Below, piece by piece: positions 29,469 through 39,353 of a stretch of 64,000 nt of DNA (positions are counted from its first letter, which is position 1; each line of letters starts with the position of its first letter). The notes below the pieces were generated by a model that was not told the DNA's origin, did no database searches, and saw only the letters and a list, made by a program, of their open reading frames with translations. The DNA comes from Actinomucor elegans (taxonomy: Eukaryota; Mucoromycota; Mucoromycetes; Mucorales; Mucoraceae): NCBI GenBank assembly GCA_026027325.1, contig JAMSLZ010000001.1, forward strand, positions 3,038,001 through 3,102,000. The letters are read 5' to 3'. Both the position numbers and the translations under genes were made by a program.

Positions 29469-30491
29469 TTAATATCGAGTATAGCCACCTTTAGCTCTAA
29501 GGACTTGCTCTATTCTTTTAGGTAAACTGTTATAGTACGACTCCATGTCTGCTTTGGTAAATTTGTACCACTCCGTCTCAAATCGTTTGAATAGTTCTTG
29601 CTTTGTTTTTGGAGGGGTGTCATATTGGCCTAGTTTTGACTTAACATGATGCCATAGATGTTCTATCGGATTTAAGTCTGGGCTATATGGTGACCACTTG
29701 TTCATATATTGTATGTTGTTTGCTTTAAGCCATTTTTTAGTTACTTTGGATGTATGTTTTGAGTCGCCATCTTGCTGAAGAATCACATCATCAGGATTGC
29801 AGCCGTAGTAGTCCAAAGTATCCTTAAACGATGTACCCAAGAATTCAATATAACAGTCTGAATCCATAGTTTTCTGTAGTACTTGACTAGCGTAGCCTAC
29901 TCCCCGTGATGTCATACAGCTCCATATCATTAGGCTTCCGCCACCAAACTTTTTGGTCATACGAGTATTATGAGGAAGATCTCTCTGGCCTGGCTCTTTC
30001 CATGTATAAATAGCTCCATCAGACTGCCACATGTTTATTTTCGTTTCATCCGAAAATACAACTTTCTTCCATTGCTCAACAGTCCAACCATGGTATTTTC
30101 TGGCGTATTGGAGTCTATCCTTCATATAATCAACCTTGGTATATGGTCGCTTTTTCATAATATAAGCCTTAAGTCCAGTTTGATGGATCAACTTTATAGT
30201 CCCATTATAGCTGATTGAATAGCCGAGGGAGTTTAAATATTTGTGTGCATCTCGACCATTCCTTAAGTATCCGCTTCGAAGTTTGTATTTCAGTGTTACC
30301 ATAATACGTTGAGGCACTATTCTACGGCCACCACCGGTAGGTCGAACGTATTCTGGGTCTATTTCGTTTTTCATTCGGTTTACTGTCCATTTTGAAACTC
30401 CTACACGTTGCGCAATAATACTGGTTGGCTCTTGTTTTAGTACCAGTGATTTGATGCTGTCGCGCTTGTTATGAGAGATTTTATAAGGCAT
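29469..30491 (-). CDS. Tc1/mariner transposase
   Basis: 340 aa from the ATG at 30491; the frame continues into the adjoining LTR but MPYKISHNKRDS is the natural start. N-terminal helix-turn-helix DNA-binding domains (IIAQRVGVSKWTVNRM), then the catalytic residues D148 (FSDETK), D241 (LQQDGDSKHTS) and E277 (PDLNPIEHLW). By my count 35 residues separate D241 and E277, one more than canonical Tc1. Cut-and-paste at TA. The frame is intact, but the LTR element inserted upstream probably separates it from its promoter. Confidence 0.95.
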   Translation of the reverse strand: MPYKISHNKRDSIKSLVLKQEPTSIIAQRVGVSKWTVNRMKNEIDPEYVRPTGGGRRIVPQRIMVTLKYKLRSGYLRNGRDAHKYLNSLGYSISYNGTIKLIHQTGLKAYIMKKRPYTKVDYMKDRLQYARKYHGWTVEQWKKVVFSDETKINMWQSDGAIYTWKEPGQRDLPHNTRMTKKFGGGSLMIWSCMTSRGVGYASQVLQKTMDSDCYIEFLGTSFKDTLDYYGCNPDDVILQQDGDSKHTSKVTKKWLKANNIQYMNKWSPYSPDLNPIEHLWHHVKSKLGQYDTPPKTKQELFKRFETEWYKFTKADMESYYNSLPKRIEQVLRAKGGYTRY

Positions 30492-30502
30492 TATATGGAA
30501 CG

Positions 30503-31006
30503 TGTTGTATTCCACCTACTATTTTGCATCGACATAATAGTAAGGAATCAACTGTTCATTTATGTCATACACGGACTCTATCTGATAACCCAATCAGATT
30601 AACGAGGCCTGCATAAATACAAGCGATGTGTCATCCTTAGAACTATTAGCCAATAATCCTTACAAGAAACACGCGGCATCATACTATCGAGTAGTATCGA
30701 GTGTATCTCAAGATAAGACCTGAATATCGAATAACGCGTGGGTTATACAATTACAACAATGCGTGGTTGAAAGGCTTATTAGTGGCTGCTGGGATTGGAC
30801 TCCGTTGTACGGCCATGCGTGCTGATAGATATTGAATGCTACACTATCAAGCTCTGATGAAATGTATATAAAGAAGACTTGATTTTGAATTGTGAATAAA
30901 ACATTAGAATAACTTTTACTATCAGGATAGCTGATTCCATTGACTGTCTATTCTTTTATTATTGTATTTTAAATTATATCCTTCGTCTTTAGCACCGGAT
31001 ATAACA
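30503..31006 (+). repeat. 5' LTR of the complete gypsy element (504 bp)
   Basis: TGTTGTATTCC…GGATATAACA, same length as the 3' LTR. Left duplication GAACG at 30498-30502. TATATAAAG at about 30865. AGCTGATTC (30929-30937) complements the leader GAATCAAGCT (31014-31023), allowing one bulged base. Confidence 0.96.
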
Positions 31007-31051
31007 TTTTTTTGAATCAAGCTTTTTCCAACAATTACAATCTTATTACCA

Positions 31052-34000
31052 ATGTCTTCTCCTGCTGCCTCCATTCACTCTGGTGAACCTACTGTTTCTG
31101 TTGCTCAAGCCAACTTACCTGTTCTTGATGCATCCATGGAAGAATCTTCTGGTTCTGCTGCTTCTTTTGTTGATCGACAAGTGCAAGCTGAAGAATCTCT
31201 CCGTAGTATGCAAGATACTATCAACCAACTCACTATTGAGTTAACCATTCTTGCTGCTCGTCTCTCGTCTCCTTTGTCTGGTGATAATCTCGATGATTTC
31301 CAGGCTGAATACTTGCAGAAGGATAGTGTTCTTAAGGCTGTTATCGCTACCAAAGCCTTAATTGAGAAATCCAATGCTGACTCTGTCAAGTATGCTCGCG
31401 CTGTTGTTGATCCCAAGGCACCCATCAAGGTTTCTAGTGTGTGTCCCAACAACATGCCTTATCTTCAATGGGTTGGTGAAGTTCATGAGCCTAACGCTCA
31501 TATTTTTATCGATGCTGCTGCTTGTTTGACACGTTTTCAAAACGTAATGTATGCTCATCGTTTGGACTTCGACACCAACTATGAACGATTAGTGTTGTCT
31601 CAAATGTCGCAAGCTCAACTTACCTGGTATGAAGTTGAGTTTCATCAGAACGCTCGTGCCGCTGGTATTGCTTCCCCTACTTGGCTCATGTTCAAGAATG
31701 AGTTCCTCTCTCGGTTTGGTACAACCGTTGATGAAGATCGTGCTGCCTGTGCTCGCTCTCTTGTTGACATCAAGTTAGCCAAAGGTGAATCTCTTTTTGC
31801 TTTCATTGATCGCTTCAATGATCTCCGTCGTCGTGCTGTTGACCAGTGCTTACCTGCCTCCATTCTTGTGGATAAGTTTTTACACGCTTTGCCCACTGAA
31901 TTTGCTGACAAGGTCATTACTTCGCGTCTTTCCTTACCAAAGGATCAAAAGTCGAATGTGGATGTAGTGATGCGTCTTGCTCGTGAACTGTACAATGACT
32001 TGTACAAAGAGAAAGGTCTTCCTGGTGTCTCTGCTTCTGTTTCTTCTGCTTCTGGTTCTTCTTCGCGTGTGTCAAACATACCTTCTGCTGCCAACTATGT
32101 GCACCGTGAAAGTGACAAGTCTCGTCACGCTGTTCCTTCTTCTCTTGGTGTTGCCTCTTCTGCCATGTCTATTGGTAAGGTTGCCAAACGTCCTTCTTCT
32201 ACTGCTTCCACTGGGAAATATTGTTCTTTTCACAAAGTCAATACCCATGATACTGCCAACTGTAAGGCTATCTCTCGTGCGTCATCTGTTATTGCTAACC
32301 AGCAACCTCTTGCTGCTGCTTCCGGTTCTTTGCCTTCTTCAAGTCAAGTTCCTATTAACAATCGTACTTGTCATTCGTGTGGAGCTCCTGGTTGGACACG
32401 CCAGCATCGTTGCAATACTGCTGTGCGTAACGATCCCAATCAAGGACCAACTCATCGTTTTGGGATGATGAGTATTGCAGGTGCTGCTTCTCGTGCCTTT
32501 GGTTCTTCTGGTGCTATTGCATCATCTTCTGCTTCGTTGGCTCCGGCCTCGAACCTATCGACAGTTGCTCCCGCAGTAACTCCATTCAATTCCGAAGTTA
32601 GCTCTTCATCTTCTGCTGTTCCTGTTCAGGAACACATGAATATCGATGAACACGCAGCCGTCCAGGCACAACTTTGTAAGTCAAACATATTTTCAAATTT
32701 ACCCAAACAAAGATCTAATGCGATTCTTTTACCTATTGTTGTGCAGAACATTCGCGTCTACGCATACTTGGATACAGGCTGTACGTTCAGCATATGTTCT
32801 CCTCGCTTCTTTCGTTCTCTTGGTGTTGGCTTTACGCCTTCATCTGGTACGGTTCAGCTTGGTCATGTTAACACGCAACAACCTAGGATTGGTTATACTT
32901 CTTTGAACATTTTGTACAATAAAATACAATTGAAGCATAAATTTGAATTGTTTGATTTCTATACAGAGGACGATAGTGCGCCTATTTTATTTGGTCTTGA
33001 CATTATGCCTCTTCTTAACATCGCTATCACTGGGTTGGTATCAACTTGGGATGATCATACTGGTCCTGCATTGCCATCACCAATCGATCCTGAAGATATC
33101 AAACCTAATAATAGTCCTTTTGGTACTGCTGATGAACGCCAATTGATGCAATCTAAACTTAAACCACTGTTAGCTGCAAACGCTAATATCGATTTGAAGA
33201 ATACCTACTGCAATTTGCCTGGCGCAATAGTACAATTGGAAACGCAACCCGGTAAAGTAGCTTACCGTAAGCCATACCCAATTCCTATTGCCTACAAGCA
33301 ATCCGTATTAGATCAAATTGAAACTTGGAAAAATGAAGGTGTAATAGAAGTTGCACAAAGTCACACCGGCTTTAATTCTCCCCTTCTATGTGTTAGTAAG
33401 AAAAATGCTGATGGTATCTATTCGTTTAAGAAGCCTAGAGTAGTAGCTGACGTTCGTGAGTTAAACTCGATTCTTATTAGTACGGATAAGTACAATATAC
33501 CTCTCATTTCGGACATCCATGAACGCTTAAGTAATGCCAAAATCATTACTAGTATCGATATCCATTCTTGCTTCACTAGCTTCCTCGTTGACCCTGCTCA
33601 CAAAAGCAAGTTAAACTTTATGTGTCCTTTTACTAACTTGCAATATACTTTTCGCAAAGTATGTTTCGGTGTGTCCTTTATTGCTAATTTGGTACAAAGG
33701 ACCTTAACTAACTTGTTCAGTGACCTTCCTTACGTAACGATCTATATCGATGACATTTGCATCAGTACCAATGATTCTCTAGCACATCATACTGATTGTG
33801 TAGCCGAAGTTATCCGTCGCCTCACAAACGCAAATCTTCAACTTTCTCCAGAAAAGATTGTACTTGCTCAGAAAAGTATTCACATTTTGGGTTGGTCAAT
33901 TGTAGATGGTAAATTGATGCCTGATCCAAGAAAAGTATCAAATGTACACACCTGGCCTCTTCCTCAGACGGGTAAAGACATTATGCGATACTTGGGTTAC

Positions 34001-36289
34001 TTCAATTACTTTCGTTCTGCGATTCCTGGATACAGTCGTTTAGCAGCTCCACTTGATGAGTTACGCAGTAGTAAATCACTTGCAGCTATATGGTCTGACA
34101 AACACACGCAAGCTTTTCGCAACTTGCAAGCAGCCTTGTCGTCTGCTCTCGTGTTATCTCCTCCTGACTTTCGTTACCGTTTCCATGTCGCAACTGACGC
34201 GTCTAAAACTGGTATTGGTGGAGTCATTTACTATATCAAAAATGATACGGTTCATTATGTGACTATGGCTTCTCGCAAGCTATCTACCTCCGAAATGAAT
34301 TACAGTACAACAAAACGAGAATTACTTGCTATTGTCTACATGTTGACTAAGTATCATAAATGGTTATTTGGTATTAAATTCACTTTGCATACTGATCATA
34401 AAAGCCTTATCTTTTTACATGATCAAAGCACCCCCAACACCTTGATGCTGACTTGGTGGGACACTATTTTTTCTTTTACGTTCGATGTTGTTCATATTCC
34501 TGGAATTAAGAACATCATTCCCGATACTCTTAGTCGACTGTTTTCTGATGACGAACCCAACAGTCTGGAGGAGGGTGGAAATATTGTTAACCATCAAAAC
34601 ATATTTGAGAACCATAAGAAAAGATATAATACCACGCGTTCTGAACGTAAACTGCAAATACGGTATCCTACAGATAAAAACAAGTCACGCAAAAGAATAC
34701 TATCTGCTAGAAACGGGACTGAAAATAAAACAAGAGGAAATTACGCCTTTTCATCTTTCCCAACAGTTTCTACAAACTACGATGATAATACCAATACATC
34801 ATCCAACCACATTGACTCATCCAATACTACATCGTTCGATAGTTACAATAAGACACCTCTTATTTCTCGCGCAATGCAATATGCTGATTATATGACACCA
34901 CCTGAAAAGGATCGCGTTTCTATTATTATGAAAGCACACTTGCTTGGCCATTTTGGCGTAAATGCAATTGAGAAAACTATTCACAATGATTACAAATTAC
35001 ATTGGACTAATTTGCGACAAGACATTCAAAGAGTTATCAATGATTGTGAAGCTTGCCAAGCACATGGTATCTATCGAGTTGGTTATCACCCTCCTAGAAG
35101 CGTGTTGCCTGACGGTGTCTTCGATCATATCTGTATAGATCTCGGTGATTTCAATACTACATCATCTCGTGGTAATAACTTTATGTTAGTTGTAGTAGAT
35201 TACTTTAGTCGATTTACAATTCTACGTGCACTCCCTGACAAGAGTAGTTACAGTGTAGCAAAAGAATTACTTCACATATGTTGTCAGTTCGGATTCCCTC
35301 GGATCATCACGCATGACAATGGTATGGAATTTGTGAATGAAGTGGTTAAACAATTTATACAAATGAGTGGCATGGATAGACGGCTTAGCTTGCCCTATAC
35401 TCCTACTGGAAACAGTGTAGTAGAAAGCTATGTTGGCATCTGTAAACGTAGTATTATCAAAGCGTTAACTGCTAATGCTGTTGAACCTGAATCTTGGGAT
35501 TTGTATTTAGACGTGATCCAATACTCTGTCAATTGTCAGTATTCGCGATTGCATAAATCTCGTCCTTTTGCGGTTATGTTCAATAGACAGCCTAATGACT
35601 TTATCGACTACACGGATGTAAAACCTACCATCAATATCGAGAAATCTGATAGTAAACTCATTGATAAGAAGCTGAAATATGTCAAAGATGTCATTATTCC
35701 TTCTATTGCTAAACGCATTAAAGAGACACAATTAAACGATCATTTAAAATTCCAAAAGAATAACAAGATCATTGAAACAAAGTACCCTCTTAATTCTAAA
35801 GTTATGATCGTGAACGTACTCAAATCATCTAAACTGCAGCCCAGATGGTTAGGTCCTTTTATCATTAAAGGCTACACCAAGCATGGTAGTTACATTTTAG
35901 AAGATCTCACTGGCTCTTTATTATCTCGTGATGTACCTACGCATCAGATAAGACTGATTCAATCAGGAGATCAACGATCTGAAAGCGAACTTAACGAGAA
36001 ACATTATGAGGTACAAGCAATTGTAAACCATCGACTCTTGCCAGACGGTGAATACGAGTATTACGTGCATTGGGTTGGATACGATGACCAAGAAAAATAC
36101 AATACTTGGCAGACGGTTGATACCTTCGATTCGAAGAAACCTATTCAAGACTATTGGACACGTCGTCAAGCAACCATTGCAAGCACAACAGGTAGATCCC
36201 TGCCTAATACTATCAACAAGCGAAGAATACCTGCTCGTAATAAACACAGCAGATCGTTTGTACCTAAAGCATATAATACAAGATCTTGA
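31052..36289 (+). CDS. Ty3/gypsy chromovirus Gag-Pol polyprotein, complete
   Basis: 1745 aa in one frame with no stop between Gag and Pol. Gag lies at about 100-330 (LVDIKLAKGESLFAFIDRF). A Cys/His knuckle CHSCGAPGWTRQHRC is at about 440. Protease DTG is near 573. RT has YIDDICIS near 897. RNase H starts ATDASKTG near 1047. The integrase zinc module is near 1295-1335. Integrase D (CIDLGD, about 1362), D (HDNGMEF, about 1420) and E (NSVVESY, about 1457) show DD35E spacing. A chromodomain occupies about 1652-1705 (YEVQAIVNH, YYVHWVGY, NTWQ). Fully open, with equal-length flanking LTRs and a perfect TSD, so the element is recent and possibly active. Confidence 0.97.
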   Translation: MSSPAASIHSGEPTVSVAQANLPVLDASMEESSGSAASFVDRQVQAEESLRSMQDTINQLTIELTILAARLSSPLSGDNLDDFQAEYLQKDSVLKAVIATKALIEKSNADSVKYARAVVDPKAPIKVSSVCPNNMPYLQWVGEVHEPNAHIFIDAAACLTRFQNVMYAHRLDFDTNYERLVLSQMSQAQLTWYEVEFHQNARAAGIASPTWLMFKNEFLSRFGTTVDEDRAACARSLVDIKLAKGESLFAFIDRFNDLRRRAVDQCLPASILVDKFLHALPTEFADKVITSRLSLPKDQKSNVDVVMRLARELYNDLYKEKGLPGVSASVSSASGSSSRVSNIPSAANYVHRESDKSRHAVPSSLGVASSAMSIGKVAKRPSSTASTGKYCSFHKVNTHDTANCKAISRASSVIANQQPLAAASGSLPSSSQVPINNRTCHSCGAPGWTRQHRCNTAVRNDPNQGPTHRFGMMSIAGAASRAFGSSGAIASSSASLAPASNLSTVAPAVTPFNSEVSSSSSAVPVQEHMNIDEHAAVQAQLCKSNIFSNLPKQRSNAILLPIVVQNIRVYAYLDTGCTFSICSPRFFRSLGVGFTPSSGTVQLGHVNTQQPRIGYTSLNILYNKIQLKHKFELFDFYTEDDSAPILFGLDIMPLLNIAITGLVSTWDDHTGPALPSPIDPEDIKPNNSPFGTADERQLMQSKLKPLLAANANIDLKNTYCNLPGAIVQLETQPGKVAYRKPYPIPIAYKQSVLDQIETWKNEGVIEVAQSHTGFNSPLLCVSKKNADGIYSFKKPRVVADVRELNSILISTDKYNIPLISDIHERLSNAKIITSIDIHSCFTSFLVDPAHKSKLNFMCPFTNLQYTFRKVCFGVSFIANLVQRTLTNLFSDLPYVTIYIDDICISTNDSLAHHTDCVAEVIRRLTNANLQLSPEKIVLAQKSIHILGWSIVDGKLMPDPRKVSNVHTWPLPQTGKDIMRYLGYFNYFRSAIPGYSRLAAPLDELRSSKSLAAIWSDKHTQAFRNLQAALSSALVLSPPDFRYRFHVATDASKTGIGGVIYYIKNDTVHYVTMASRKLSTSEMNYSTTKRELLAIVYMLTKYHKWLFGIKFTLHTDHKSLIFLHDQSTPNTLMLTWWDTIFSFTFDVVHIPGIKNIIPDTLSRLFSDDEPNSLEEGGNIVNHQNIFENHKKRYNTTRSERKLQIRYPTDKNKSRKRILSARNGTENKTRGNYAFSSFPTVSTNYDDNTNTSSNHIDSSNTTSFDSYNKTPLISRAMQYADYMTPPEKDRVSIIMKAHLLGHFGVNAIEKTIHNDYKLHWTNLRQDIQRVINDCEACQAHGIYRVGYHPPRSVLPDGVFDHICIDLGDFNTTSSRGNNFMLVVVDYFSRFTILRALPDKSSYSVAKELLHICCQFGFPRIITHDNGMEFVNEVVKQFIQMSGMDRRLSLPYTPTGNSVVESYVGICKRSIIKALTANAVEPESWDLYLDVIQYSVNCQYSRLHKSRPFAVMFNRQPNDFIDYTDVKPTINIEKSDSKLIDKKLKYVKDVIIPSIAKRIKETQLNDHLKFQKNNKIIETKYPLNSKVMIVNVLKSSKLQPRWLGPFIIKGYTKHGSYILEDLTGSLLSRDVPTHQIRLIQSGDQRSESELNEKHYEVQAIVNHRLLPDGEYEYYVHWVGYDDQEKYNTWQTVDTFDSKKPIQDYWTRRQATIASTTGRSLPNTINKRRIPARNKHSRSFVPKAYNTRS

Positions 36290-36502
36290 GTTGCTTAATT
36301 GCACTCTGCAAGTGTAATTGTCTTTTCCCTTATGTTACTTTTTTCCTATAATGGTTTTTTACAAGGTTTTTTATGACAGTTTACATTACACACGATCTTA
36401 CATCTAACACAATGCTTACATCCTATCCTTTCGTTCTTATGATTATTACATCTTTAATACAAAGATACTTCTAAGGTGATGACCTCATCTGGAAGGGGGC
36501 AA

Positions 36503-37006
36503 TGTTGTATTCCACCTACTATTTTGCATCGACATAATAGTAAGGAATCAACTGTTCATTTATGTCATACACGGACTCTATCTGATAACCCAATCAGATT
36601 AACGAGGCCTGCATAAATACAAGCGATGTGTCATCCTTAGAACTATTAGCCAATAATCCTTACAAGAAACACGCGGCATCATACTATCGAGTAGTATCGA
36701 GTGTATCTCAAGATAAGACCTGAATATCGAATAACGCGTGGGTTATACAATTACAACAATGCGTGGTTGAAAGGCTTATTAGTGGCTGCTGGGATTGGAC
36801 TCCGTTGTACGGCCATGCGTGCTGATAGATATTGAATGCTACACTATCAAGCTCTGATGAAATGTATATAAAGAAGACTTGATTTTGAATTGTGAATAAA
36901 ACATTAGAATAACTTTTACTATCAGGATAGCTGATTCCATTGACTGTCTATTCTTTTATTATTGTATTTTAAATTATATCCTTCGTCTTTAGCACCGGAT
37001 ATAACA
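36503..37006 (+). repeat. 3' LTR of the complete gypsy element (504 bp)
   Basis: Preceded by the polypurine tract GGAAGGGGGCAA. Ends GGATATAACA, followed by the right duplication GAACG (37007-37011). 36290-36490 is 3' untranslated region. Confidence 0.96.
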
Positions 37007-37373
37007 GAACGAAGTATGGTCAAAAAAAAAGAAAGGAGAATGGCTGAAATGAATTAGAATAGGCTTCTTTATATAATTTTCCGTTGCCATAGGCAATGTT
37101 TCATTAGTATCAATAGATAAACGGAATTATTATTAGTGATTATGGTCTATTTACGTCATAAAACGGAAAAGCCCTCAAATTTTAAAAGTTGAAAAAACGG
37201 TTTATCATCATTTTATCACTATGACGTAACATAAACCCTAGCCTAAACATTTAGTATTTTCATGCAGTATGTTAGAGCTATAGCTCAATATTACTTGATC
37301 TGGTTAAATTTAAAAATTGACGGAGTAATAGCAATTAAAAGTTTTGTGCACCGGCCAGTAAAACTACTGTATC

Positions 37374-37873
37374 TGTTGTGTACGTGGATAGAAAGAGGAT
37401 TATAATAGAAGAACAGAAGAATAATATCAAAACTGTGATAAGTCTTTTTATTTCCCAAATTAATTTCGAATGATCTTTTTCTAATCAGCTAAGAGCTCGT
37501 CCTTTTATACTTTTCAGCTTGCTGCGGTTGACTAATGATATTATGGGTATACGTAAGCTAGTAGCTTGTTGACTGCGCGGCTCATAGTGACTTGCTGATA
37601 TTCCAAGATGATGATGATGGCCGACATACTGCGGTACCATATCGGACTGTAAATAAAGGTAAGCATTTTATCTCGGCATAACACTCGATTAGGAATTTGT
37701 CTTTTACTGCTATTTCTTGTTTTATAATAAAGCGTAATAATTACACAGTTGTTTATATTCTGGATTCGGGTAATAATGAGTTACATCTTCAAGCTATTCA
37801 TAAAGGTGGGCATATGGCTACCAAAGCCTATACAACCTCTTCTTTACTGATATAATCATGAGCGTTTACAACA
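37374..37873 (+). repeat. Solo LTR, family A, TSD GTATC
   Basis: 500 bp. Duplications GTATC at 37369-37373 and 37874-37878; the left one includes the last base of Tc1 and its TA, so this LTR arrived after Tc1. Confidence 0.95.
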
Positions 37874-38043
37874 GTATCAATTACTTCCGACAATATGTTC
37901 CTATTATTTCACAGGTCACTGCACCGATTGATGCACTTCGAAATGAAAAGGATATCGCTTTCAAATGGGGCCCAGCCCAACAGCACAGTTTTGAGATGCT
38001 CAAAGATATATTAAAGTCAAATAATATCCTGCATCATGCTGAT
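37874..38043 (+). pseudogene. gypsy reverse transcriptase/RNase H fragment, right of the Tc1 insertion
   Basis: INYFRQYVPIISQVTAPIDAL…FKWGPAQQHSFEMLKDIL…, the RT-RNase H connection, continuing 29071-29245. It is cut at 38043 by an LTR of the 504-bp family. Confidence 0.9.
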
Positions 38044-38546
38044 TGTTGTATTCCACCTACTATTTTGCATCGACATAATAGTAAGGAATCAACTGTTCAT
38101 TTATGTCATACACGGACTCTATCTGATAACCCAATCAGATTAACGAGGCCTGCATAAATACAAGCGATGTGTCATCCTTAGAACTATTAGCCAATAATCC
38201 TTACAAGAAACACGCGGCATCATACTATCGAGTAGTATTGAGTGTATCTCAAGATAAGACCTGAATATCGAATAACGCGTGGGTTATACAATTACAACAA
38301 TGCGTGGTTGAAAGGCTTATTAGTGGCTGCTGGGATTGGACTCCGTTGTACGGCCATGCGTGCTGATAGATATTGAATGCTACACTATTAAGCTCTGATG
38401 AAATGTATATAAAGAAGACTTGATTTTGAATTGTGAATAAACATTAGAATAACTTTTACTATCAGGATAGCTGATTCCATTTACTGTCTATTCTTTTATT
38501 ATTGTATTTTAAATTATATCCTTCGTCTTTAGCACCGGATATAACA
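38044..38546 (+). repeat. LTR of the 504-bp family (503 bp), no TSD
   Basis: Complete TGTTGTATTCC…ATATAACA. Flanks CTGAT / CTTGG do not match, so it is part of the rearranged cluster to its right. Confidence 0.9.
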
Positions 38547-39353
38547 CTTGGCATGAATATAGAGAACAAAGCCATGAATCAATTATACCCTACATAATCT
38601 AACCACTAAGATACATTCGCTATTGCAAATGATCTAAGCTAGAAAACATATAAATACAGAGTAAAACTCATAACTAGAAAACAACCTTATTATCAATAAA
38701 CTAGAAACCTACTTGGTTTATCTAAGACTTGCGCTAGTTATACATTTCATACCTTACAAACATTACACACAATTCAAAATCAAGTCTTCTTTATATACAT
38801 TTCATCAGAGCTTAATAGTGTAGCATTCAATCTATCAGCACGCATGGCCGTACAACGGAGTCCAATCCCAGCAGCCACTAATAAGCCTTTCAACCACGCA
38901 TTGTTGTAATTGTATAACCCACGCGTTATTCGATATTCAGGTCTTATCTTGAGATACACTCAATACTACTCGATAGTATGATGCCGCATGCTTCTTGTAA
39001 GGATTATTGGCTAATAGTTCTAAGGATGACACATCGCTTGTATTTATGCAGGCCTCGTTAATCTGATTGGGTTATCAGATAGAGTCCAATGTATGATATA
39101 AATGAACAGTTGATTCCTTACTATTATGTCGATGCACGATAGTAGGTGGAATACAACAACGGCCATGCGTGCTGATAGATTGAATGCTACACTATTAAGC
39201 TCTGATGAAATGTATATAAAGAAGGCTTGATTTTGAATTGTGAATAAAGAGGAGAATAACTTTTATTATCAGGATAGCTAATTCCACTTACTGTCTATTC
39301 TTTTATTATTGTATTTTAAATTATATCCTTCGTCTTTAGCACCGGATATAACA
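38547..39353. repeat. Rearranged LTR palindrome: family E fragment, inverted and direct 504-family fragments
   Basis: 38547-38770 matches the minus strand of 2693-2916 (family E). 38768-39158 is an inverted 5' part of the 504-bp LTR ending GGAATACAACA. 39159-39353 is a direct 3' part of the same LTR ending GGATATAACA. The two halves meet head-to-head. Confidence 0.8.

Larger units (their letters stand above)
29246..37369 (-). mobile_element. Tc1/mariner transposon with a nested gypsy element
   Basis: Inverted termini CAGTAGTT..ACTGGCCGGTGCACAAAA at 29246-29273 and 37342-37369 (2 mismatches), flanked by the TA duplication (29244-29245, 37370-37371). Without the nested gypsy element and its TSD it is about 1.6 kb, a normal Tc1 size. 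The gypsy element entered 12 bp upstream of the transposase ATG. Confidence 0.95.
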
